Part shown: one piece after another, positions 53,084-61,858 of the stretch
Numbering within the stretch: position 1 is the stretch's first letter
Layout of the letters: each line of letters opens with the position of its first letter
Program-made: the position numbers and the translations under genes
Source: Acidobacteriota bacterium
GTDB taxonomy: Bacteria > Acidobacteriota > Aminicenantia > Aminicenantales > Saccharicenantaceae
Assembly (NCBI GenBank): GCA_033549365.1
Contig: JAWSUF010000006.1
Coordinates: 62,001 to 126,000 of the forward strand
Direction of reading: 5' to 3'
DNA: 64,000 bases
Notes under the pieces: generated by a model
The model's database searches: none
Seen by the model: the letters and a program-made list of their open reading frames with translations, nothing else
Told to the model about the DNA's origin: nothing

Positions 53084-54657
53084 ATCGTGATTCCCGAAGA
53101 CCGCCGGCTCTTTTCCTTGGCCACAATCCCCTTTAACTCCTCGGGAAGAAGTCCGGCGGACGGCTTGATTTCAATGCTCTGATTCCGGCCCGACTCCACA
53201 TCCCGTGCGGAAACATGGACGATGCCGTCGGCGTCGATATCGAACGTCACATCGATTTGCGGCACACCGGCCGGAGCCTGATCGATCCCGACCAGATCGA
53301 AGCGGGCCAGCGATCTGTTTTCCGAGGCCTTTTCACTTTCGCCCTGAAGAACGTGGACTCGGACGCGGCGCTGGTCGTTTTCGACCGTTGTGAACGGCAC
53401 GGTTTTCCTGGTCGGGATGGTCGTGTTGCGATCGATGATTTTTTCAAAGGTATCGTTCTCGGTTTCGATGCCCAACGAGTGGGGCGTGACATCCAGAAGG
53501 AGAAGGATATCCCGGCGATCCCGAAGGAAGGCCGCCGATTGAACGGCCGCGCCCATGGCCACGATCTCTTCGGGATTGATATGGTCCGCCGGTCCCCTGT
53601 CGAAATAATCGGCGATCGTTTTCTTGATGAGGGGCATCCGGGTTTGGCCGCCGACCAGGAGGATATCCTGAATTTGCGTCGGCCTGAGGCCCGCGTCGGC
53701 CAAGGCCCGGTCGATGATGGGAAGGGTCTTTTCCACGAGGTCGCGTGTCATGTCCTCAAGCCGGCTTTTCGTCAGGGATTTCCGGATATGAAGTGAGACC
53801 TCCCCCCGTGACGAGATGAAGGGGAGATGGATCTCCGTTTCCTGGGTGAACGACAGTTCCCTTTTCGCCTTTTCCGCAGCCTCCCGGATTCTCTGGAGCG
53901 AAAAGGGATCCGAAGCCAGATCGATCCCGTAGTCCTCGAAAAATTCGCGGATCAGCCAATCCATGATTCTTCGATCGAAATCATCGCCGCCGAGAAAGGA
54001 ATCTCCGTTTGTCGAAAGCACATGGCAGACGCCTTCGCTGATCTCGAGAACGGTGATGTCGAACGTGCCTCCGCCCATATCGAAAACCGCGGCCAGAGAC
54101 TCCCGGTTTTTGTCCAATCCATAAGCCAGGCTGGCGGCCGTCGGTTCATTGACCACCCGGAGAACGTTCAATCCGGCGATCAGTCCGGCATCTTTGGTCG
54201 CCTGGCGCTGGTGATCGTCGAAGTGGGCGGGAACGGTGATGACGGCTCCGTCCACGGGTTCGCCGAGAAAGGATTCGGCGCAGGTTTTCAGATATCCGAG
54301 GATCATGGACGAGATTTCCTGAGGCGTCAGGATTTGATCCTCGACGATGATGAGGATATCCCCGTTGGACGCCTCTTTCATCTGAACGGGGAGGCGTTTG
54401 CGCAATGCCTCGACTTCGGGCGAATGGAACTTTCGTCCCATCAACCGCTTGACCGAGATGACCGTGTTTTTCGGATTCGTCGACGCCTGCCGGAGAGCCA
54501 ACGTCCCGATCAATCGCTCCCCTTTGGACGTGAAGGAAACGACCGAGGCGGTGAGAGAGGATCCTTCCAAATTGGGGATGACGACGGGTTGGGATCCTTC
54601 CAGGACGGCGACGCAGGAATATGACGTTCCAAGGTCGATGCCGACGACGCGCCCCAT
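53080..54657 (-). CDS. dnaK: DnaK-type Hsp70 lacking the C-terminal lid
   Basis: 525 residues, about 110 shorter than standard DnaK. The ATPase domain is complete: [64 protein letters not shown] and [13 protein letters not shown]. The linker reads [15 protein letters not shown] and the substrate-binding beta sandwich runs to [34 protein letters not shown]. The protein stops some 15 residues later, so the alpha-helical lid and disordered tail are absent. The stop overlaps the dnaJ start, so this is not a random truncation. It lies 5 bases after grpE. Its place in hrcA-grpE-dnaK-dnaJ argues that it is the operon's working Hsp70. Confidence 0.93.
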   Translation of the reverse strand: MGRVVGIDLGTSYSCVAVLEGSQPVVIPNLEGSSLTASVVSFTSKGERLIGTLALRQASTNPKNTVISVKRLMGRKFHSPEVEALRKRLPVQMKEASNGDILIIVEDQILTPQEISSMILGYLKTCAESFLGEPVDGAVITVPAHFDDHQRQATKDAGLIAGLNVLRVVNEPTAASLAYGLDKNRESLAAVFDMGGGTFDITVLEISEGVCHVLSTNGDSFLGGDDFDRRIMDWLIREFFEDYGIDLASDPFSLQRIREAAEKAKRELSFTQETEIHLPFISSRGEVSLHIRKSLTKSRLEDMTRDLVEKTLPIIDRALADAGLRPTQIQDILLVGGQTRMPLIKKTIADYFDRGPADHINPEEIVAMGAAVQSAAFLRDRRDILLLLDVTPHSLGIETENDTFEKIIDRNTTIPTRKTVPFTTVENDQRRVRVHVLQGESEKASENRSLARFDLVGIDQAPAGVPQIDVTFDIDADGIVHVSARDVESGRNQSIEIKPSAGLLPEELKGIVAKEKSRRSSGITI

Positions 54658-54662
54658 GGGAT

Positions 54663-55277
54663 TCAGCCCTTCCTGGGAACCAGAACCTTGACCAGAGCGG
54701 GACGAAGAAGCCTGTCGTGCAGAAGATAGCCTTTTTGAAGCTCCTCCCCGACGACGGGCTCCTCCACCTGATCGGATTCCTCCATACTCATCGCATGATG
54801 GAATTCAGGGTCGAACCGGCCGTCGGAAATGACAACGGGACGGACCCCCTTTTTGGCCAGGATTTGATGAGTCATCCGGTAGATCATCTCCACTCCCTCC
54901 CTGAAGCTCGATCCGTCGTCTTCCGACTTCGCGGTTTCCAGGGCGCGTTCAAAATTGTCCAGAACGCCGAGAAGTTCGAAAACGAAATCGCTGAGGGCGA
55001 ACCGGGTGTATTCGACTCTTTCCTTGTCGTGGCGTTTCCGGAGGTTTTCGATTTCCGCCAAACGGCGCAGATGCCGATCATTCAAATCCTTCAACTCGTC
55101 CGTCAAGCGCTCAATCTCTTCCTCGGCCCGGGCCAGTTTTTCCTTCAAGGCGCGAGACGATCCGGAGCCGCCGCGCCGATCTTTTTTTTCCGACGTTGCC
55201 TCCTCGTCCGCCGTTTTTGCAGCGGAGGCTTCATCCCGATCCGGAGGCTCAAGACATGCGTCATTTTTTTCCGTCAT
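54663..55277 (-). CDS. grpE: Nucleotide exchange factor GrpE
   Basis: 204 residues. The N-terminal 60 residues are charged and low in complexity, then a long coiled coil (ALKEKLARAEEEIERLTDELKDLNDR) followed by the GrpE core LAEIENLRKRHDKERVEYTRFALSDFVFELLGVLDNFERAL and the C-terminal beta wing GVRPVVISDGRFDPEFHHAMSM. It releases ADP from DnaK. The ATG overlaps the hrcA stop by 4 bases and dnaK follows 5 bases after its stop. Confidence 0.95.
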   Translation of the reverse strand: MTEKNDACLEPPDRDEASAAKTADEEATSEKKDRRGGSGSSRALKEKLARAEEEIERLTDELKDLNDRHLRRLAEIENLRKRHDKERVEYTRFALSDFVFELLGVLDNFERALETAKSEDDGSSFREGVEMIYRMTHQILAKKGVRPVVISDGRFDPEFHHAMSMEESDQVEEPVVGEELQKGYLLHDRLLRPALVKVLVPRKG

Positions 55278-56332
55278 AACACCACATCTCCCGAAGTTGA
55301 AGCGAGGGCCCGACTCAGGCCTTTGGCCATGGAATCCACAAGAGGAATGATCCGTTCATAGGGAATTCGTTTCGGTCCGATGATGCCCAGGGAACCGAGA
55401 ACCTGGTCGTCATAGCCGTAGTGGGAAAGCACCAGAGAACAATCCGGCACATTGGGAAAATTGATTTCCGATCCGATCAGAACCTTGACCCGGTCCAAAC
55501 TGATGAAATCGGAGAGAAGTTTGGTCAGGCAGGCTTTCTCTTCGATACTCTGAAAGATGGATTGCAGCTTGTCCATTTCGAAGATGTCGGCCTTGGCGAG
55601 AAGCCGGGATGCCCCCTGGATATGGATGCGGTGTTCCTCATCCTGAGTCAGGGTGCAGGCCCGGATGAGAGCAATCAGCTTGTCGAGAACGTTCTCGTAT
55701 TTCGCCTTGGTTCGGGGCAGTTCCCGGAGAAGCACCTCCCGAACATGATGAAGGCTGCGGCCGGAATAATTCCGATTGATGTGGAGAGAGGCCCGGTCCA
55801 GTTCCGTCTGGGTGAAGGGATGGCGGGCTTCAACGGTTTCCGTCAGCACCATATGGGACGGCGTGACGAGAACGGCCATGACCTTGTTTTCGGCGAGTTT
55901 GATGAAGCGCAGATGGCGGAAGACGACCCGGGCGATATGGGGAGAAATCACAAAGCCGACATTGTCGGAGTGTTCGGCCAGGATCCGGGACACATCATCA
56001 AGAAGGGATCCCAGATGGCCGTTGGATTCGGAGGCTTTGTTTCTGAGAAACACCGCATCGTCGGACGGCGGCTGAATTCCGGCCAGCAGATTGTCGACAT
56101 AGAATTTCAATCCCTTATCCGTCGGGATGCGGCCGGATGAGGCGTGGGGTTGATGAAGAAAACCGTCTTTTTCCAGACGGACCATGATATTGCGGATTGT
56201 GGCCGGACTCCCTTTCAAGCGGTTTTTCCGAAAAATCCGTCCGGAACTGACCGGTTTTCCGTTCTCGATATAGTCCTCGACAATGAGGCTGAGAACGGAC
56301 CTGTCCTTATCTTTGAACTGCATTTGAGCCAT
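55274..56332 (-). CDS. hrcA: Heat-shock repressor HrcA
   Basis: 352 residues. Winged-helix start: LSLIVEDYIENGKPVSSGRIF then SPATIRNIMVRLEKDGFLHQPHASSGRIPTDKG, the diagnostic HrcA sequence. The GAF-like and dimerisation regions follow (VLVTPSHMVLTETVEARHPFTQTELDRAS, VLIGSEINFPNVPDCSLVLSHYG). It normally represses grpE-dnaK operons by binding CIRCE (TTAGCACTC-N9-GAGTGCTAA). I find no CIRCE in the 70 bases upstream of it. The gene heads the chaperone operon, which also includes grpE, dnaK, dnaJ, rsmE and probably the kinase gene. Confidence 0.95.
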   Translation of the reverse strand: MAQMQFKDKDRSVLSLIVEDYIENGKPVSSGRIFRKNRLKGSPATIRNIMVRLEKDGFLHQPHASSGRIPTDKGLKFYVDNLLAGIQPPSDDAVFLRNKASESNGHLGSLLDDVSRILAEHSDNVGFVISPHIARVVFRHLRFIKLAENKVMAVLVTPSHMVLTETVEARHPFTQTELDRASLHINRNYSGRSLHHVREVLLRELPRTKAKYENVLDKLIALIRACTLTQDEEHRIHIQGASRLLAKADIFEMDKLQSIFQSIEEKACLTKLLSDFISLDRVKVLIGSEINFPNVPDCSLVLSHYGYDDQVLGSLGIIGPKRIPYERIIPLVDSMAKGLSRALASTSGDVVL

Positions 56333-56348
56333 GGTTCTTCCAGGACAA

Positions 56349-56378
56349 TTTATAGCACGTCCGGCGAAACCCTGTCAA
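56349..56378 (-). promoter_or_regulatory. Promoter of the hrcA-grpE-dnaK-dnaJ operon
   Basis: On the minus strand: TTGACA (56378-56373), 18-base spacer, TATAAA (56354-56349). The start would fall about ten bases before the hrcA ATG, at the GGAAG ribosome binding site, so the leader is very short. It is a housekeeping-type promoter, not a sigma32-type one. Confidence 0.72.
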
Positions 56379-56402
56379 CTTAACTTATTCATAAAAATGG
56401 CT

Positions 56403-57221
56403 TTATTTTATTCTTATTCCGGCATATCCGACGACTTCGGACTCGTCGCCGGATTGATCGGCCGAGGTGGTGTATCGGATCAATTCGCCGGAGGTTGCGC
56501 CGGCTTTGCGGGCCGCAAAAACGGCCGACGCAGCCGGCGGAGCCCCGCACATGGTGATGGCCTCCCGTCGAACCGTCTCCAAAAGATCCCGGGCATCAAG
56601 CCGCAGAATGCAGGCGATGGCCTTTCGGTCCAGGATCTCGGCCTCGGATTTCGGAACGTAATGGCTCATGTCGGTACTGGCCACAATGAGCGCCTCTTCT
56701 CCGCATTCCTCGACGGCCCGGATGACCGCATGGCCGATTTCCTCGATATCTTCAAGGGTCGCCGTGTGGGACAGACATATCGGAACGATGGAGACTTCCG
56801 GATTCAGATATTGAAGAAAAGGGAGCTGGACCTCCAGCGAATGTTCCCGGGCATGAGCGGAGGGATCACTCCGGGCGCAGGAAGCCAGTCGGAGGATCCG
56901 GCCGGCCAAACGGGCCTCGATCGGGCAATCGCCGAAGGGCGTCGTCCATGTTCCCTCATCATAAAGGGCGGCTCCTGAAGCGATGCGGTTGTGGGCCGGG
57001 CCCAGAAGCACCACGGTGTCCGGTATTTCCACCGAAGAATATACGGCGCCGGCGACGCCTCCCGAATAGATGTATCCCGCGTGGGGAACCACCGCGGCAA
57101 CGGCTCTTTCCCGCGCCACCCGGCGATCGATCAGGCTCTTAACGGTGGCCCGGAGACGGACGGCCTCCCCCGGGTAAAAGGCCCCCGCAACATAGGGGCG
57201 GCGTCTCGTCATCGATATCAT
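56403..57221 (-). CDS. MEMO-family protein (AmmeMemoRadiSam system B type)
   Basis: 272 residues. The family blocks are PYVAGAFYPGEAVRLRATV, AAVVPHAGYIYSGGVAG, VVLLGPAHNRIASGAAL, REHSLEVQLPFLQYL and VASTDMSHYVPKSEA, which include the His and Cys positions of the dioxygenase-like pocket. MEMO is often next to AMMECR1 and a radical SAM gene, but neither is here. Its biochemical role is not settled. The gene overlaps the saccharopine dehydrogenase gene by 4 bases. The start could also be the ATG at 57212, which has AAAGGA at a better distance. Confidence 0.88.
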   Translation of the reverse strand: MISMTRRRPYVAGAFYPGEAVRLRATVKSLIDRRVARERAVAAVVPHAGYIYSGGVAGAVYSSVEIPDTVVLLGPAHNRIASGAALYDEGTWTTPFGDCPIEARLAGRILRLASCARSDPSAHAREHSLEVQLPFLQYLNPEVSIVPICLSHTATLEDIEEIGHAVIRAVEECGEEALIVASTDMSHYVPKSEAEILDRKAIACILRLDARDLLETVRREAITMCGAPPAASAVFAARKAGATSGELIRYTTSADQSGDESEVVGYAGIRIK

Positions 57222-58570
57222 CCTTTCGAAACCCCGGATGTTTCTTCCCGCTTTTCCCGGAAGGTGATTCCGAATCGTTGCAGTTCCCGGAGGACGGGCT
57301 CATAGATTTCGGGTTCCGTGGGAATCCGGACGCCGGCCATTTTCAAGGATCCGTCGCAAATCAGAGCGGCGGCAACGCCCACAGGAAGACCGACGGTGCG
57401 GGACATGGCCGAGTCGCCGCCGGGAATCCCATAATCCAGGAGAGTCGAAGTGATCCTCTCGAATTTCCCCTTCGGACACTCCACAAGAAATTCGTGCTGC
57501 AGAAGAGTCATATCCCTCTCCTGGTCCTCATACCGCAACCGCTCAATCATACATTCCGCAAGAACGTCGAGAACGGAGCGGGAACCGGCGGAAAGAGGCT
57601 TGTCGTCCATAAGCCCGAGCCATTCGATCCTCTCGAGAACCTCTCGATCCGGTCCCAGAGCCTCCTGCAGGGCCCGGCGGGGATCCGCGGCGCCTTTCAA
57701 ACCGGCGGATTCCAGGAAAAAGCTTCTCAGATTTCCGCCCGGCCAGGATTTTTCCTTCTGGTCCAGAAAACCCAACCGATTGAAGGCGCGCATCACGGCG
57801 CACCAGCCGGGATATCGCAATGTGCCTCTCAACATCGTTTCGGTCTCAGGGATGCCATAAGTGTCGATATAAGGCATGGCGTCCCTGTTGGGATAGCCTT
57901 CAAAAAGTCCGAGTCCCGGGATTTCGATCCGGGCAGGATGATCGAACAGTTGCTCGGCCGGAACTTCAACGATGCGCCCGTCACAAAGATACCGCGCGGC
58001 GTTTTTGGAAGCCAGAAGAACGCCCAGCGGACTCCAGGAAAACTTGTATCCGAAGGGATTGGTATTGGCTTCAGGCGCGGGCAGACCGCCGCAATAGGAC
58101 ACAAATCCGCGAACCCGGCCCCCGGCGCTCTTGACGCCGCGGATGACTCTCAACGCTTCCATATGATCGATTCCCGGATCCAGCCCAAGTTCATTCAGGA
58201 TCAGGACTCCCCGGCTCCGGGCCTCGGCATCCAGATCTTTCATGGAGGGCCCCACATAGGACGCCGTCACCATGTTCTTCCCCCGGGCGATGCACCGCCG
58301 GGCGACAAGAGGATGGTATACGTAGGGAACCATGCTGATGATGAGATCGGCTCCTTCGACCAGACGATCGAGGAGAGCTTCATCGCGGATATTGAGTTCC
58401 CGGGACGATCCTCGGGGGTGGCCGGCCACGAGACAGGCGGCTTTGTCGGGTTCCACATCGGCCACTTCGACCTTGAGATCCGGACGATCGAGGAGGTAAC
58501 GGACCAGAGGTCCCGTGACCAATCCCGCTCCAAGAACAACAACGGTCTTCATCATATCCTCACTTTTCAT
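57218..58570 (-). CDS. Saccharopine dehydrogenase (glutamate-forming type)
   Basis: 450 residues. The Rossmann start is VVVLGAGLVTGPLVRYL, followed by VADVEPDKAACLVAG and DLIISMVPYVYHPLVARRC. The substrate domain has LNELGLDPGIDHMEALRVI and FVSYCGGLPAPEANTNPFGYKFSWSP, which is diagnostic for the saccharopine dehydrogenase half of the eukaryotic LKR/SDH enzyme. It oxidises saccharopine to glutamate and aminoadipate semialdehyde. The lysine-ketoglutarate-reductase-like gene lies 50 bases upstream, so both halves of the pathway are adjacent but separate. The start may be the ATG at 58552 or 58555, nearer to a GAGG. Confidence 0.9.
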   Translation of the reverse strand: MKSEDMMKTVVVLGAGLVTGPLVRYLLDRPDLKVEVADVEPDKAACLVAGHPRGSSRELNIRDEALLDRLVEGADLIISMVPYVYHPLVARRCIARGKNMVTASYVGPSMKDLDAEARSRGVLILNELGLDPGIDHMEALRVIRGVKSAGGRVRGFVSYCGGLPAPEANTNPFGYKFSWSPLGVLLASKNAARYLCDGRIVEVPAEQLFDHPARIEIPGLGLFEGYPNRDAMPYIDTYGIPETETMLRGTLRYPGWCAVMRAFNRLGFLDQKEKSWPGGNLRSFFLESAGLKGAADPRRALQEALGPDREVLERIEWLGLMDDKPLSAGSRSVLDVLAECMIERLRYEDQERDMTLLQHEFLVECPKGKFERITSTLLDYGIPGGDSAMSRTVGLPVGVAAALICDGSLKMAGVRIPTEPEIYEPVLRELQRFGITFREKREETSGVSKG

Positions 58571-58620
58571 CTTGTCTCTTCGACTTCAAATCAGAGCCTT
58601 GGACGGCGCACTCGGATCGA

Positions 58621-59934
58621 TCAGATCAGATGATTTTTGAGATAGACAAAATCCGGCGTCAGTTTTCCCCGGTAAAGGATCACGCCTTTTTTGACATCTT
58701 CCGGAAGACCGCAGGAGTCCAAGTCCGCGGTCATGTCGGCCCGGGCCATGGCCGGAACAAAGGCCTTGAGGCCCCGGCTGAAAAAAATCGAGGATTCCAG
58801 CGGCAGTTCCGCGGGAAGATTATAGACGGCCAGGACAACGGGGCCTTCTCCGGCCACCCCATCCCGCGTTACGCCGGTTTCCGGTTCAAAAACATAGATG
58901 GGGTTATCGGGACCCGTCGAGCGCACCGTGCAGGCCATGGCGCCGTCGACATCGCAAGTGATGTCGGCGATGACCCTGAGACGGGGACGACGGCCGCCGC
59001 GCCACGCTTCTTGAAGGGCTTCCCGGGTGATAAATCTTGGGAAACGGGACGTCCAATAAATCCCGTTGACGACAACGGTCAGGTGGGGAAGAAACGATTC
59101 AAAGACAGGCCGATACAAATCGGGCTCGTCATAGTACTCCTGGAGATCGAAATCCCTTTCGCCGTCACGGCGGCGGACCATGTCCTCTTCCCGAAAAACC
59201 GTCTTGGCCACCCGGAATCGGTTGCAGGGTTTTTTGGCGGCCATGGCCTCCAAATCGCCGGGAGACACCTCGTTGAACGGCAGGAGATCGAACGCCTCCT
59301 GGGCGCCCGAGGAGACATTCCCGTAACCGAGAAAACCGAAAACCATCGGGCAGAGTCTTTCGTCGAGGCCTTCCATTCTGATGCGCTCGCCGGCCGCCGC
59401 CACGGCTTCCCGGGCCTCCGTCAGTCCGGCATAATCCGATGCCTGCCGGATGTCGGAGAAAGGCGTCTCCAGACCCTCCCAGGCCAACCGGCGGCCCAGA
59501 CTCCAAAGGGCATCGATCATGCCCGCGTGTCCCGCGTGGCGGCCGAAGTAAAGAAGCCGGCGACCCTGATCGTCCACGATTTTTTCATAATCGATCAGCG
59601 TGCAGCCGCGTTCCATCATCCGCCGGAGCATCGGCATGTTTCCGGCCTGGCCTTTGATGGTATGGGAAAAAAAGACATAGGTCTTGCCGGGATCGAAAAC
59701 ATCCGGAGGGATTTCCTTCAGGCCGAAAATGACCCGGCAGGGCGAGAGGTCCTCCATCACTTCGGCTCCCTCCCGCGCATAATCGGCATCCTCAAAAATG
59801 CGGATGCCGGACGGCTGAACCCGAAAATTCAGCCCGTGGTTCCGGATCATTTCTCCGACATGGGAGGGAATCAGGGGGGTTCGCCTCTCCTGACGATTGA
59901 TGTCTTCGCGGCGGATACCAATGATGGTTTGCAT
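58621..59934 (-). CDS. Lysine-ketoglutarate reductase-like (saccharopine-forming) enzyme
   Basis: 437 residues. IIGIRREDINRQERRTPLIPSHV is the characteristic N-terminus of the LKR half of aminoadipate semialdehyde synthase, then GLKEIPPDVFDPGKTYVFFSHTIKGQAGNM, ERGCTLIDYEKIVDD, RLLYFGRHAGHAGM and FLGYGNVSSGAQEA. ADITCDVDGAMACT in the C-terminal half also matches. It condenses lysine and 2-oxoglutarate with NAD(P)H. With the next gene it makes a two-protein LKR/SDH system for lysine breakdown, or run in reverse for synthesis. The ATG at 59934 has only a weak ribosome binding site. Confidence 0.87.
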   Translation of the reverse strand: MQTIIGIRREDINRQERRTPLIPSHVGEMIRNHGLNFRVQPSGIRIFEDADYAREGAEVMEDLSPCRVIFGLKEIPPDVFDPGKTYVFFSHTIKGQAGNMPMLRRMMERGCTLIDYEKIVDDQGRRLLYFGRHAGHAGMIDALWSLGRRLAWEGLETPFSDIRQASDYAGLTEAREAVAAAGERIRMEGLDERLCPMVFGFLGYGNVSSGAQEAFDLLPFNEVSPGDLEAMAAKKPCNRFRVAKTVFREEDMVRRRDGERDFDLQEYYDEPDLYRPVFESFLPHLTVVVNGIYWTSRFPRFITREALQEAWRGGRRPRLRVIADITCDVDGAMACTVRSTGPDNPIYVFEPETGVTRDGVAGEGPVVLAVYNLPAELPLESSIFFSRGLKAFVPAMARADMTADLDSCGLPEDVKKGVILYRGKLTPDFVYLKNHLI

Positions 59935-59976
59935 ATGACGGCTGCCTGTGACGGATCACCCGATAGCGGCATGGGG

Positions 59977-60005
59977 ATTATGGCATAATCTCCGGCGGGA
60001 ATCAA
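59977..60005 (-). promoter_or_regulatory. Promoter of the saccharopine-pathway genes
   Basis: On the minus strand: TTGATT (60005-60000), 17-base spacer, CATAAT (59982-59977), about 45 bases before the LKR-like ATG. Confidence 0.55.
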
Positions 60006-60030
60006 TCCGGGAAACCGTCTGATATTCCGA

Positions 60031-60059
60031 TTGACGTCGAGGCGGATCTCTTCCATAAT
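60031..60059 (+). promoter_or_regulatory. Promoter of cysS, placed for a leaderless transcript
   Basis: TTGACG at 60031-60036, 17-base spacer, CATAAT at 60054-60059. The ATG of cysS is at 60067, so the normal +1 distance falls at or just before the A of the start codon. No Shine-Dalgarno sequence is present. Confidence 0.6.
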
Positions 60060-60066
60060 AATTTTC

Positions 60067-61482
60067 ATGATTCGGTTCGCCAATACCTTGAGCGGCCAGA
60101 CGGAGGCCTTCGTCTCCCTCGAACCCGGCGTCGTCCGCCTCTACACCTGCGGCCCCACGGTCTATGACGTTCCGCATATCGGCAACTGGCGTGCCTATGT
60201 CTTCGAAGATCTCCTCAAGCGGTTTCTGATCGCCGAGGGTTTGCGGACGGTGCATGTCATGAACATCACAGACGTCGACGACAAGACCATCGCGGGCGCC
60301 CGCGGCCGGGGCCTGACGCTGGACGCGTTCACCGCCCCTTACATCGAAGCCTTCCACAGAGGCCGGGCCGCCTTGAATATTCTTCCGGCCGACCATTATC
60401 CCCGGGCCACGGAACACATCCCCGAGATGGTCGCCATCATCGAAGGTCTTCTGGAAAAGGGCTTCGCCTATCGCAAGGACGGATCCATCTATTTCAGCAT
60501 CGCCCGATTCCCGGACTACGGGAAGCTGTCCAAGATTCGAATCGACGATCTGCGGCCGGGCGCGAGGATCGAGTCGGACGAATACGAGAAGGAGAACGTC
60601 CACGATTTCGCCCTCTGGAAAGCGGCCAAGGACGACGAGCCGTCCTGGGAAACCCGGATCGGAACCGGCCGCCCCGGCTGGCATATCGAGTGTTCGGCCA
60701 TGAGTTCGAAGTATCTCGGACCTTCGTTCGACATCCATTGCGGCGGGGTGGACAACATCTTTCCCCATCATGAAAATGAAATCGCCCAGTCCGAAGCCCT
60801 GACCGGACGGCCTTTCGTCAAATACTGGATGCACTGCCATCACCTCGTCGTCGACGGGGAAAAGATGTCCAAGTCCAAGGGGAATTTCTACACGCTCAAC
60901 GACCTGGCCGAGCGTGGCGCCGACCCGCTCGACGTCCGCTGGCTCCTCCTGTCGACCCATTATCGCAAAATGCTCAACTTCACTTTCGAGGCCCTGGATC
61001 AGGCCCGGACGGTGCGCCTCCGTCTTTTGGATTATATCCGGAATCTCGATCGCGCCTCCGGCCGATCCCATCTCCCGGTCCCGGAATGTCTCCCGATCGT
61101 CGAAACCGGATTGCGGAAATTCCGGGAGGGGCTTCGCGACGACCTCAACATTTCCCATGCCCTTGCGGGCTTGTTCGATATGATGCGCGGAGTGAACGGG
61201 ATCGACGCGTCCGGCCGCCTGGGCGCAGAGGACGCTGCGGCCGCCCGGCGTTCTCTTTTGGAAATGGATGCCGTGCTGGGCGTTCTGCCCCCGGCCGTGG
61301 ACACGGATCTCCCCCGGGACCTTTCAGACCTGATCGAGGCCCGTGAACGGGCCCGCCGGGAAAAACGTTGGGGGGATGCCGACGCCATCCGCCGGAATCT
61401 TCTCGAAAAAGGAATCCTTCTCGAGGACACGAAGGACGGCGTCCGATGGAAACGCATCCCTCCGGAGAAAACCCCCTCGTGA
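60067..61482 (+). CDS. cysS: Cysteinyl-tRNA synthetase
   Basis: 471 residues. Starts MIRFANTLSGQTEAF, followed by YTCGPTVYDVPHIGNWRAY (zinc Cys and the HIGH-type motif HIGN), WHIECSAM and FPHHENEIAQ (further zinc ligands) and KMSKSKGNF (KMSKS loop). The DALR anticodon domain and C-terminal zinc-free tail end at KRIPPEKTPS. It charges tRNA-Cys. The start is chosen because the family begins here; there is no ribosome binding site and a promoter lies immediately upstream. Its stop overlaps the GTG of yraN. Confidence 0.96.
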   Translation: MIRFANTLSGQTEAFVSLEPGVVRLYTCGPTVYDVPHIGNWRAYVFEDLLKRFLIAEGLRTVHVMNITDVDDKTIAGARGRGLTLDAFTAPYIEAFHRGRAALNILPADHYPRATEHIPEMVAIIEGLLEKGFAYRKDGSIYFSIARFPDYGKLSKIRIDDLRPGARIESDEYEKENVHDFALWKAAKDDEPSWETRIGTGRPGWHIECSAMSSKYLGPSFDIHCGGVDNIFPHHENEIAQSEALTGRPFVKYWMHCHHLVVDGEKMSKSKGNFYTLNDLAERGADPLDVRWLLLSTHYRKMLNFTFEALDQARTVRLRLLDYIRNLDRASGRSHLPVPECLPIVETGLRKFREGLRDDLNISHALAGLFDMMRGVNGIDASGRLGAEDAAAARRSLLEMDAVLGVLPPAVDTDLPRDLSDLIEARERARREKRWGDADAIRRNLLEKGILLEDTKDGVRWKRIPPEKTPS

Positions 61483-61847
61483 ACAAGGACGGGCTCTCCC
61501 GGCTTGAACTCGGCCGGGCCGGCGAAGACGCCGCCGTCCGCCACCTCGAACAATCCGGCTATCAAATCCTGACCCGCGGTTTCCGAATGTTTCGCGGGGA
61601 AATCGATATCATCGCCCGTGACGGAGAGACCCTTGTTTTCGTCGAGGTCAAAACACGGACTTCGGAGGATTTCGGCCGGCCCGAGGATGCGGTCACCCGT
61701 TCCAAGCAGGCCCAGATCCGGAAAATCGCCCAAGGTTATCTGATCCGGGTCAACCCGGGCGACGTTCCCTGCCGGTTCGATGTTCTGGCCGTCGAAAGAT
61801 CTCCGGACGGCGATTGGATATTCCGCCACTATCAAAACGCTTTTTAA
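61479..61847 (+). CDS. YraN/UPF0102-family nuclease-like protein
   Basis: 122 residues from a GTG at 61479 that overlaps the cysS stop. The UPF0102 pattern is complete: LGRAGEDAAVRHLEQSGYQILTRGFR, GEIDIIARDGETLVFVEVKTRT with the Asp, Glu and Lys of a restriction-endonuclease-like fold, then SKQAQIRKIAQGYL and FDVLAV. The fold implies nuclease or Holliday-junction-resolvase relatives, but the cellular role is unknown. It is translationally coupled to cysS and followed after 11 bases by the M14 peptidase. Confidence 0.9.
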   Translation: MNKDGLSRLELGRAGEDAAVRHLEQSGYQILTRGFRMFRGEIDIIARDGETLVFVEVKTRTSEDFGRPEDAVTRSKQAQIRKIAQGYLIRVNPGDVPCRFDVLAVERSPDGDWIFRHYQNAF

Positions 61848-61858
61848 TGGGAGGTATC

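Noticed and set aside
56333-56402. CIRCE operator upstream of hrcA
   Set aside because: TATAGCACG resembles one half, but no GAGTGCTAA half follows at the right distance.
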